From an uncultured Bacteroidaceae bacterium (GTDB lineage Bacteria > Bacteroidota > Bacteroidia > Bacteroidales > Bacteroidaceae), in assembly GCA_934364765.1 (NCBI GenBank), contig CAKRMO010000085.1, positions 1 through 5,792 of the forward strand: 5,792 nt of DNA. The letters run 5' to 3'. This document shows positions 1 through 5,257 of this stretch, one piece after another. The notes beneath the pieces were generated by a model. That model searched no databases, was not told the origin of the DNA, and saw only the letters and a list, made by a program, of their open reading frames with translations. The position numbers were made by a program, and so were the translations under genes. The first letter of the stretch is position 1. Every line of letters begins with the position of its first letter.

Positions 1-1
1 G

Positions 2-640
2 ACCAAAAACGACGTTTACCGCATAACGCTGAAAAGCCACGGCGTTTCCACGCTCGGAGGGTGCAAGATATGGTTCGACAAGGACGTGAACCGCCTGAAC
101 ATTGACGGATGCGGGGATTACGTGGGCGAGTTCCACGGCAGCGACAGGATACTTGTGGTGCTTGACGACGGCACTTTCTACACCACCGACTTTGATCTCA
201 GCAACCACTACGAACCCGGGATTATCAGAATGGAGAAGTATGACGAGGGCAAGGTATGGACGGCGTTGCTTTACGATGCCGCGCAAAACGACTACCTTTA
301 CCTCAAGCGCTTTAACTTTGAACGCTCGTCGAAAAGGCAGAATTTCCTTGGCGAGGACGCCAAGTCGCGCCTTGCCTGCCTTTCGTCTGACGAATATTCG
401 CGTTTCCGCATAACGCTCGGAGGGGCAGACAGTTTCCGCGAACCGCTGGAGATTGAGGCAACCGAGTTTGTGGGCGTGAAAAGCTTCAAGGCGCGGGGAA
501 AGAGGGTAACAACGTTCAGCGTGGCGGGCGTGGAGCAGATTCCCTCGCTGCTGAAACCCGAAGAACCCCTTGAAACGGAAAGTGGGGAAAGCAGCGGGGA
601 GGCGGAAAACGGCGAAAAGGAGCCAAGTTTGTTTGAATAG
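2..640 (+). CDS. parC: DNA topoisomerase IV subunit A, C-terminal part (5' end outside window)
   Basis: The reading frame is open from base 2 to the TAG at 638-640 and encodes the last 212 residues of a type IIA topoisomerase A subunit. This subunit cuts and rejoins DNA and, with ParE, unlinks daughter chromosomes. Only the C-terminal DNA-wrapping region is visible, so the catalytic tyrosine and winged-helix domain lie outside. What identifies it is the run of short beta-rich repeats (ILVVLDDGTFYTTDFDL, then LYLKRFNFE) and the segment EFVGVKSFKARGKRVTTF near the end, which matches what I recall of Bacteroidales ParC tails. The protein ends in a low-complexity acidic tail rich in Glu, Ser and Gly, closing with SLFE. 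GyrA is the main alternative; the VKSFKARGKR segment favours ParC. GTG at 86 is an internal valine codon, not the start. A 108-base gap separates it from cysS on the same strand, with no obvious terminator, so some read-through is possible. Confidence 0.8.
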   Translation, partial: TKNDVYRITLKSHGVSTLGGCKIWFDKDVNRLNIDGCGDYVGEFHGSDRILVVLDDGTFYTTDFDLSNHYEPGIIRMEKYDEGKVWTALLYDAAQNDYLYLKRFNFERSSKRQNFLGEDAKSRLACLSSDEYSRFRITLGGADSFREPLEIEATEFVGVKSFKARGKRVTTFSVAGVEQIPSLLKPEEPLETESGESSGEAENGEKEPSLFE

Positions 641-693
641 CCGTTCCGCCGCCAAACAAAACAGGCCCCGTATGCGGCTAACAATAATTTTCG

Positions 694-701
694 TAACTTT
701 G
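694..701 (+). promoter_or_regulatory. Candidate Bacteroidetes -7 promoter element for cysS
   Basis: TAACTTTG matches the Bacteroidetes -7 consensus TAnnTTTG exactly and lies 47 bases before the cysS ATG, a usual distance. The -33 region shows no good TTTG (only TATG at about 671-674), so the match is one-sided. If used, transcription would start near base 708, at a small hairpin with 6-bp arms (GCGGAA 708-713, TTCCGC 719-724). This would let cysS be transcribed independently of parC. Confidence 0.45.
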
Positions 702-748
702 CTGTTGGCGGAAACAAGTTCCGCGAGGCAAACAAACACAAGCAGAAT

Positions 749-2233
749 ATGATTCAGAAACTTTTGATTTATAATACACGCACCCGGATGAAGCAGGCGT
801 TTGAACCGCTAACCCCGGGAAGGGTTGGAATGTATGTTTGCGGCCCTACAGTTTACGGCGATCCGCATCTCGGCCATGCGCGTTCGGCGATAACTTTCGA
901 CGTGGTGTTCCGCTATCTCCGGCACATAGGCTACAAGGTGCGCTATGTAAGGAACATAACGGACGTTGGGCATTTGGAGCACGACGCTGACGAAGGCGAG
1001 GACAAGATAGAGAAGAAGGCGCGTCTTGAACAGCTTGAGCCGATGGAGGTGGCGCAGTATTACACGAACCGTTACCACGATGCGATGAAAGCCCTCAATG
1101 TTCTTCCGCCGAGCATCGAGCCCCATGCGACGGGGCACATAATTGAGCAGGAGGAGCTTGTAAGGAAAATCCTTGACAACGGCTTTGCATACGTGAGCAA
1201 CGGAAGCGTTTACTTCGACATTGAGAAGTCTAACCAGAAGCACCGTTACGGCGTGCTTTCGGGGCGCAACCTTGACGACATAATCAACGAGAGCCGCAAC
1301 CTTGCCGGCATAGGGGAGAAGCACTGTCAGGCGGATTTTGCCCTGTGGAAGAAAGCGCAGCCCGAACATATAATGCGCTGGCCCTCGCCGTGGAGCGAAG
1401 GTTTCCCCGGATGGCACACCGAATGCACGGCAATGGGCAGGAAATATCTCGGCGACCATTTCGACATTCACGGAGGCGGTCTTGACCTTATTTTCCCCCA
1501 CCACGAATGCGAGATAGCACAAGCCGTGGCGTCGCAGGGCGATGAAATGGTGCGTTATTGGATGCACAACAACATGGTAACCGTTAACGGGCAGAAAATG
1601 GGCAAGAGCCTCGGGAATTTCATTACGCTCGAAGAGTTTTTCACAGGAAACCACCCGAAACTTACAGGAGCTTATTCGCCCATGACAATACGTTTCTTCA
1701 TTCTTCAGGCGCATTACCGCAGCACGGTGGACTTCTCCAACGAGGCGCTGGCTTCGAGCAAAAAGGGGCTTGACAGATTGATGGACGCATACGCGAACCT
1801 TTCGAGGATTGCGCCCGCAGCCGGCGGCGAAATCACCGTGAAGGACGTTGAGGCCATAAGGGAAAAATGCTACGAGGCAATGAACGACGACTTCAACACG
1901 CCTATATTGATAAGCCATCTGTTTGACGCTTGCCACACGATAAACCAAGTGGCTGGCGGACAGAAAACCATAGCCCCTGATGCGCTTGCAGAATTGGGCA
2001 AGTTGTTCTCAGAATTTGCGTTCGATGTTCTCGGGCTTCGCAAGGAGGCAGCCTCGAACGAGGGCAGGGAAAAGGCATACGGCGGGGCGGTTGATTTGTT
2101 GCTCGAGACGCGCCAAAAGGCAAAGGCGGCCAAGGACTGGGCAACGAGCGACCGCATACGCGACGAACTTGCCCGCCTTGGCTTTGAAGTTAAGGACACC
2201 AAGGATGGGGCAACCTGGAAACTCAACAAATAA
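749..2233 (+). CDS. cysS: Cysteinyl-tRNA synthetase
   Basis: This cytoplasmic class I aminoacyl-tRNA synthetase joins cysteine to tRNA-Cys using ATP. The 494-residue product has the usual length for the family and appears intact. The ATP-binding HIGH motif is HLGH at residues 40-43, and the KMSKS loop reads KMGKS at 283-287. Expected zinc ligands, which select cysteine, are all present: Cys31 in [11 protein letters not shown], Cys226 in WHTEC, and His251 and Glu255 in FPHHECE. The segment [19 protein letters not shown] (69-87) is typical of Bacteroidales CysS. The C-terminal third is the helical DALR-type anticodon-binding region, ending in a short basic tail (WKLNK). The ATG at 749 is chosen because the conserved N-terminus (IQKLLIYNT) begins directly after it. 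No Shine-Dalgarno is visible, which is normal in this phylum. It lies downstream of parC with a candidate promoter between them. Confidence 0.97.
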   Translation: MIQKLLIYNTRTRMKQAFEPLTPGRVGMYVCGPTVYGDPHLGHARSAITFDVVFRYLRHIGYKVRYVRNITDVGHLEHDADEGEDKIEKKARLEQLEPMEVAQYYTNRYHDAMKALNVLPPSIEPHATGHIIEQEELVRKILDNGFAYVSNGSVYFDIEKSNQKHRYGVLSGRNLDDIINESRNLAGIGEKHCQADFALWKKAQPEHIMRWPSPWSEGFPGWHTECTAMGRKYLGDHFDIHGGGLDLIFPHHECEIAQAVASQGDEMVRYWMHNNMVTVNGQKMGKSLGNFITLEEFFTGNHPKLTGAYSPMTIRFFILQAHYRSTVDFSNEALASSKKGLDRLMDAYANLSRIAPAAGGEITVKDVEAIREKCYEAMNDDFNTPILISHLFDACHTINQVAGGQKTIAPDALAELGKLFSEFAFDVLGLRKEAASNEGREKAYGGAVDLLLETRQKAKAAKDWATSDRIRDELARLGFEVKDTKDGATWKLNK

Positions 2234-2324
2234 GAAACGGCATAAGATGGGTGGCATATAAGCGTGTTTTTGCAACAGCTTGATAAGTCTGGAATTACGT
2301 GAAATTGTAATAATTGGATAAGCT

Positions 2325-2420
2325 TTTGTTTTCCAAAGGGTTGCAAGTGGCGAAAATTACATCAGACATAATTTGAACTACATCGGACATAGTTTTTTCT
2401 ATGTCCGATGTAGTTTTTGC
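2325..2420 (+). repeat. 21-base dyad array A: lead-in plus three units
   Basis: The lead-in GTTGCAAGTGGCGAAAA (2340-2356) is followed, after one base, by three units with an exact 21-base period: 2358-2378, 2379-2399 and 2400-2420. Each unit is a 15-base imperfect dyad plus a short T-rich spacer. The dyads are TTACATCAGACATAA (starting one base before unit 1), CTACATCGGACATAG and CTATGTCCGATGTAG. The spacers are TTTGAA in the first unit and TTTTTT and TTTTTG in the others. Array B (3168-3284) shares the lead-in, the spacing, the period and a TTTGTTTT element 15 bases before the lead-in, so both belong to one family. Function is unknown; I do not recognise a named repeat family. It is not a CRISPR, because there are no unique spacers. 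Confidence 0.85.
2376..2418. terminator. Perfect 17-bp hairpin in array A, possible terminator after cysS
   Basis: Bases 2376-2392 and 2399-2415 are perfect reverse complements around a TTTTTT loop, and the 3' arm runs straight into further T residues (to 2418). On the + strand this has the shape of an intrinsic terminator, and it sits 143 bases after the cysS stop, where no other terminator is evident. The stem is only moderately GC-rich and the T-run after it is short (three Ts, then G). The hairpin arises from two neighbouring repeat units, so termination may be incidental. Confidence 0.35.
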
Positions 2421-2499
2421 GTTTTCAGCATGTAATTTTCCGTGCATACGGCATAGGCATCCCATAATGATGCGCCCCTTGTTTTTATTGCCAAATAAG

Positions 2500-2530
2500 T
2501 TGGTCATTTCCATTTTTTTTTGTTCCTTTG
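2500..2530 (+). promoter_or_regulatory. Candidate Bacteroidetes promoter for rplS
   Basis: A -33-like TTGG (2500-2503) and a -7-like TTCCTTTG (2523-2530, six of the seven specified positions of TAnnTTTG counted loosely) are separated by 19 bases, a spacing typical of Bacteroidetes primary-sigma promoters. Transcription would start near 2537 and give an rplS leader of about 80 bases. The T-rich spacer supports the call; the weak first half of the -7 box argues for caution. Confidence 0.5.
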
Positions 2531-2545
2531 CACCGCTTTCCGCGT

Positions 2546-2573
2546 AGCCGCTGGCAAGAAGGAACGAGTGGCT
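2546..2573 (+). promoter_or_regulatory. Hairpin in the rplS 5' leader
   Basis: AGCCGCT (2546-2552) can pair with AGTGGCT (2567-2573) through seven base pairs including one G-U, around a 14-base loop. It would lie near the 5' end of the predicted rplS transcript. Ribosomal-protein leaders in other bacteria often hold autoregulatory structures, but I cannot match this to a known family, and a seven-pair stem can arise by chance. Confidence 0.25.
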
Positions 2574-2618
2574 TGTTGATGCTGCGTTGGGGACGAACAA
2601 ACAATTTTATTTACAAAA

Positions 2619-2987
2619 ATGGTAGATCTAATTAAAGTTGCTGAAGAAGCATTTGCCACAGGCAAGGAATTTCCCGCATTCCGTCCGGGCGACACAATCA
2701 CCGTGGCATACAAAATCGTCGAGGGAAACAAGGAGCGTATTCAGATGTTCCGTGGAATCGTAATCAAGATTAGCGGTCATCAGAACCAGCGCCGTTTCAC
2801 GGTTCGCAAGATGAGCGGCACCGTGGGCGTGGAGCGTATATTCCCTATCAACTCACCGAACATTGACAACATAGAGGTGAACAAGCGTGGTAAGGTTCGC
2901 CGTGCGAAACTCTATTATCTGCGTGCGCTCACCGGTAAGAAGGCGCGTATCCGCGAAAAGAAAAGCAACACAGCCGCTAAGGCTTGA
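2619..2987 (+). CDS. rplS: 50S ribosomal protein L19
   Basis: L19 sits on the large ribosomal subunit near the interface with the small subunit and takes part in an intersubunit bridge. The 122-residue product has the usual length. Family hallmarks in order are [20 protein letters not shown] (21-40), MFRGIVIKI (43-51), [17 protein letters not shown] (60-76), SPNIDNIEV (79-87), and the basic end [20 protein letters not shown]. The ATG at 2619 follows an A/T-rich stretch (ATTTACAAAA) with no Shine-Dalgarno, usual for this phylum, and the conserved N-terminal helix starts right after it. It appears monocistronic: it has its own candidate promoter and a strong terminator 26 bases after the stop. 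It is separated from the usual proteobacterial neighbours (rpsP, rimM, trmD). Repeat arrays of one family lie on both sides. Confidence 0.97.
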   Translation: MVDLIKVAEEAFATGKEFPAFRPGDTITVAYKIVEGNKERIQMFRGIVIKISGHQNQRRFTVRKMSGTVGVERIFPINSPNIDNIEVNKRGKVRRAKLYYLRALTGKKARIREKKSNTAAKA

Positions 2988-3012
2988 TTTTTCGGGCGGT
3001 TTCGATAAAACA

Positions 3013-3057
3013 AAGCGCGGCGGGTTTCACAATGAAGCCCGCCGCGTTTCGTTTTTT
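3013..3057 (+). terminator. Intrinsic terminator of rplS
   Basis: CGCGGCGGG (3016-3024) pairs perfectly with CCCGCCGCG (3038-3046). The stem continues inward through four more pairs (one G-U) to a five-base ACAAT loop, and outward through AAG/TTT. It is followed by CG and a run of six T residues (3052-3057). The GC-rich stem, tight loop and T-run, 26 bases after the rplS stop, make this a textbook rho-independent terminator. Confidence 0.93.
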
Positions 3058-3167
3058 GCGGTTGTTTTGTAAAGCCAAATTCTTAACGGCACTGCCAATA
3101 TTGTCAAAACTGCGTAAAGTATTGAGTTCCAATAAATTACCCATGAAAGAAATGTTTGTTGTAACGG

Positions 3168-3284
3168 TTTGTTTTTCAGTGCGTTGCAAGTGGCGAAAAA
3201 AAGGTCTGATGTAGTTTGGATTATGTCTGATATAATTTTTCCTGCATAGGACGTAGTTTTTCCTACATCCGATGTAGTTTTCGA
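3168..3284 (+). repeat. 21-base dyad array B: lead-in plus four units
   Basis: The lead-in GTTGCAAGTGGCGAAAA (3183-3199) is identical to that of array A and is again followed by one base and then exact 21-base units: 3201-3221, 3222-3242, 3243-3263 and 3264-3284. The dyad cores are more diverged: a damaged first unit ending GTCTGATGTAG, then TTATGTCTGATATAA, CTGCATAGGACGTAG and CTACATCCGATGTAG. The fourth is a perfect 7-bp dyad around one base. As in array A, the first unit has a distinct spacer (TTTGGA) while later ones end TTTTTCC or similar. It lies about 180 bases after the rplS stop, in the same orientation as array A. Confidence 0.85.
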
Positions 3285-3330
3285 GTTGTTTGGGAGCGGC
3301 TGCCGATTTTGGGTTTTGCGACAATTGTGG

Positions 3331-3349
3331 TGGCGTATGGCATACGCCA
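3331..3349. repeat. 19-base palindrome, copy 1
   Basis: TGGCGTATGGCATACGCCA has perfect 9-bp arms around one central base (G at 3340). It is the inverted counterpart of the palindrome at 3413-3431, differing only in the outermost pair (T-A here, G-C there). It resembles the short dispersed extragenic palindromes found in many bacterial genomes; its function is unknown. No T-run follows on either strand, so it is not a standard terminator. Confidence 0.8.
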
Positions 3350-3412
3350 TGTATGTCATCGCATGAACCGCATAGCAGTCCGCCGCTAAATATTGCAAAC
3401 CCACGCAATTCA

Positions 3413-3431
3413 GGGCGTATGCCATACGCCC
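3413..3431. repeat. 19-base palindrome, copy 2 (inverted)
   Basis: GGGCGTATGCCATACGCCC has perfect 9-bp arms around one central base (C at 3422). Its reverse complement contains 17 consecutive bases of copy 1. The two centres are 82 bases apart, with 63 bases between the elements. A transcript crossing both could form two separate hairpins or one long stem. It lies 119 bases beyond the cdaA stop and could protect or shape that transcript's 3' end, though this is inference. Confidence 0.8.
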
Positions 3432-3549
3432 CTACAGCGGCGCAATATGTTGATTAATTGCGCGTTGCATATCTTGTGTACGCTCCTGCGGTGATGTTGT
3501 TTGCTGATTGTTTGTGTCTTACTGTTTATGGCGGCTGGTTGTTGTGAAC

Positions 3550-4320
3550 TTATACAACCATTTCTGTGAGTATCCTTTCAAGCTCCTCGCCCGTGAGGTT
3601 GAGGTGGAACTTGCCGTTGTATGCCACGGATATGCCCCCGGTCTCCTCCGACACGGTTATTGCCAGGGCGTCGCTTTTCTGCGTTATGCCCATTGCGGCG
3701 CGGTGGCGCAGCCCGAGGTTTCGGGGTATGTCCTCATCGTGCGAAACCGGGAGTATGCACCCCGCAGACGCTATGCGGTGGTGGGATATGATCATTGCGC
3801 CGTCGTGAAGCGGACTGTTCTTGAAGAAAATGTTTTCGATGAGGCGCTGCTTGATTTCCGCGTCAATCATTTCCCCGGTCTTCTCTATGTCGCCGAGTCC
3901 TATGTAGCGTTCATATACAATGAGCGCGCCCACTTTCTGTGCGCTCATCGACATGCACGCCCTCACCACCGGGATTATGCTGTTTTCGTTTACAATGTTG
4001 CGGTCTTGCGCCGGGCGCGAGAAGAATTTGACAATCTTTCCAATGGAGTGGTGGGTGCCGAGCGAGGAGAAGAAGTTCCTTATGTCTTCCTGGAATATAA
4101 TTATCAGGGCAATGGCTCCGATGTTCACCGCCTTGTCCATTATCGAACCGAGAAGGCTCATGTTGAAAATCTTCGAAACGAATATCCACACTATTATGAA
4201 TATAAGTATGCCCATGAAGATGTTTCCCGAACGCGACTCTTTCATCAGCCGGTAGATGTAAAAGAGCAGCGTTGCCACCAGCAGTATGTCTATTATGTCC
4301 TTTATTGAAAACGATAGCAT
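3550..4320 (-). CDS. cdaA: Membrane-bound diadenylate cyclase CdaA (DisA_N/DAC domain)
   Basis: This enzyme condenses two ATP molecules into cyclic di-AMP, a second messenger that in other bacteria controls potassium uptake, osmolyte balance and cell-wall homeostasis. The 256-residue protein has the CdaA layout: three hydrophobic segments at about 9-25, 33-53 and 60-77, then a cytosolic DAC domain from about 110 on. Signature residues are present: GALIV at 131-135, the catalytic DGA at 173-175 (in SPLHDGAMI), RHRAA at 205-209 and SEETG at 224-228. It therefore looks catalytically complete. The ATG at 4318-4320 gives the usual short N-terminus before the first membrane segment. It starts 10 bases after the folP stop on the same strand, so the two are almost certainly co-transcribed. 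Neither cdaR nor glmM, the usual Firmicutes neighbours, is next to it; it is the last gene of the leftward cluster here. Confidence 0.95.
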   Translation of the reverse strand: MLSFSIKDIIDILLVATLLFYIYRLMKESRSGNIFMGILIFIIVWIFVSKIFNMSLLGSIMDKAVNIGAIALIIIFQEDIRNFFSSLGTHHSIGKIVKFFSRPAQDRNIVNENSIIPVVRACMSMSAQKVGALIVYERYIGLGDIEKTGEMIDAEIKQRLIENIFFKNSPLHDGAMIISHHRIASAGCILPVSHDEDIPRNLGLRHRAAMGITQKSDALAITVSEETGGISVAYNGKFHLNLTGEELERILTEMVV

Positions 4321-4330
4321 GGTAAGTGTT

Positions 4331-5257
4331 TTATCCGAGGGTTTGCCTTACTATTTTCACAGTCTCGACAGCCGCCTTTACGTCATGCACCCTGAGAATT
4401 GACGCGCCTTTCATGAGGGCTATGGTGTTGCATACGGTTGTGCCGTTGAGGGCTTGCGAGGAGTCTGTGCCGAGCAGTTTGTATATCATGGACTTTCGCG
4501 ACACCCCGACAAGCAGCGGCAGTTCCCATATTTTCAGGAAGTCGAGGCGGTTAAGCAGTTCGTAGTTTTGCGCCATTGACTTCCCGAAGCCGTATCCGGG
4601 GTCTATGATAATGTCCTTCACTCCGAGCGAGTGCAGTTTGTTTATGCGCTCCGTGAGGAACGCCGTCACGCCTTGCATATACGGCACGGCGGAGTCGGAG
4701 TGTGAGGTGAGCGGGGCGTCGGAGTGCATGTTGTCAATCGTGCCGCCGATGTGCGTCAGTATGTACGGCACTCCCAACCTTGCAACTGTCTCGAACATCC
4801 GCTTGTCCCCCTCGCCGCCCGAAACGTCGTTGATAATGTTTGCGCCGTATTCCTCAACGCACATTTTAGCCACGTCGGCGCGGAAAGTGTCTATGCTCAC
4901 GGGAATGCCGGGGGCGGCTTCCCTCACGGCGGCAAGCGCACGCCTTAGGCGCAGCATCTCCTCCGCCTCGCCCACATCGGCTGAGCCGGGGCGGGTGGAG
5001 TATGCCCCTATGTCTATAATAGAGCCGCCCTCGTCGGCAATCTGCCTTGCGCGGCGCGAAATGGCCTCCGTGTCAAAGGTTCTTGAAGCCGCGTAGAAGG
5101 AGTCGGGCGTTACGTTGAGTATGCCCATCACTTGCGGCTCGCCGAGCTTCATCAGCGGGCCGCCAAGGTTTAGCGTATAAGGAATAAGCCCTTTCATGTT
5201 TTCAGTGTTCGGCGCGGCTTGTGCGAGCTGTGTTCCCGCAGGCTGCGCAACGGTCAT
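4331..5257 (-). CDS. folP: Dihydropteroate synthase
   Basis: This cytosolic enzyme of folate synthesis joins para-aminobenzoate to dihydropterin pyrophosphate and is the sulfonamide target. Motifs along the TIM barrel are GILNVTPDSF (45-54), DIGAYSTRPG (82-91), SIDTFRADVA (121-130), NDVSGG (143-148), DPGYGFGKS (219-227), GVSRKS (251-256) and RVHDV (289-293), so pterin, diphosphate and pABA contacts appear present. One segment is unusual: where the family normally reads MHMQGTP or similar, this reads THIGGTI (168-174). At 308 residues it is about 20-30 longer than typical. The extra is an Ala/Gln-rich N-terminus; Met21 (codon 5195-5197) or Met36 would give standard lengths. The start at 5257 is kept because it overlaps the preceding stop as ATGA, suggesting translational coupling, but the choice is uncertain. 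cdaA follows 10 bases downstream. Confidence 0.96.
   Translation of the reverse strand: MTVAQPAGTQLAQAAPNTENMKGLIPYTLNLGGPLMKLGEPQVMGILNVTPDSFYAASRTFDTEAISRRARQIADEGGSIIDIGAYSTRPGSADVGEAEEMLRLRRALAAVREAAPGIPVSIDTFRADVAKMCVEEYGANIINDVSGGEGDKRMFETVARLGVPYILTHIGGTIDNMHSDAPLTSHSDSAVPYMQGVTAFLTERINKLHSLGVKDIIIDPGYGFGKSMAQNYELLNRLDFLKIWELPLLVGVSRKSMIYKLLGTDSSQALNGTTVCNTIALMKGASILRVHDVKAAVETVKIVRQTLG

Larger units (their letters stand above)
2234..2618. other. Intergenic region cysS-rplS holding a repeat array and the rplS promoter
   Basis: This 385-base stretch has no convincing gene. Its first 90 bases are AT-rich and show nothing I can name. From about 2325 to 2420 it holds a lead-in plus three 21-base dyad units, described separately. 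A weak 5-bp hairpin (GCATC 2457-2461, GATGC 2469-2473) follows. The last 120 bases carry a candidate promoter and the rplS leader. Reverse-strand open frames exist only because the repeat period is a multiple of three; they have no recognisable protein content. Confidence 0.7.
2988..3549. other. Intergenic region between convergent rplS and cdaA, holding several repeats
   Basis: This 562-base stretch between converging genes holds, in order, the rplS terminator, about 110 bases with nothing recognisable, dyad array B (3168-3284), two inverted 19-base palindromes (3331-3349 and 3413-3431), and about 120 bases before the cdaA stop in which I see nothing. Open frames cross it on both strands, but their translations are low-complexity or repeat-derived and show no known family. 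No clear intrinsic terminator for the leftward genes is visible. Confidence 0.7.

Noticed and set aside
649..711. CCGCCAA (649-655) and TTGGCGG (705-711) as a stem between parC and cysS
   Set aside because: Only seven pairs across a 49-base loop, and it competes with the tighter hairpin at 708-724; likely chance.
809..1948. Long - strand open frame of 379 codons opposite cysS
   Set aside because: It lies wholly within cysS, which is clearly coding; the antisense translation has no recognisable domain.
2457..2486. GCATC/GATGC hairpin followed by a T-rich stretch as a terminator
   Set aside because: The stem has only five pairs with a seven-base loop, and the T-run starts eight bases after it, too weak and too far.
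2358..3284. CRISPR array
   Set aside because: Units are 21 bases, contiguous and without unique spacers of normal length, and no cas gene is present.
2325..3284. rplS as cargo of a transposon bounded by the two arrays
   Set aside because: The arrays are direct repeats of unequal length, with no transposase, no terminal inverted repeats and no visible target duplication; rplS is a core gene.
3027..3425. Reverse-strand open frame starting MAYAL and containing the heptad repeats
   Set aside because: Its content comes from the 19-base palindrome and the 21-base array, both better explained as non-coding repeats, and it runs into the rplS terminator.
3413..3431. The palindrome as an intrinsic terminator for cdaA
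   Set aside because: The stem is strong, but on the - strand it is followed by TGAATTG rather than a T-run.
3508..4308. Long + strand open frame of 266 codons opposite cdaA
   Set aside because: It is the antisense shadow of cdaA, whose protein has all catalytic motifs and membrane segments; the + strand translation resembles no family and is oddly rich in Tyr, His and Val.
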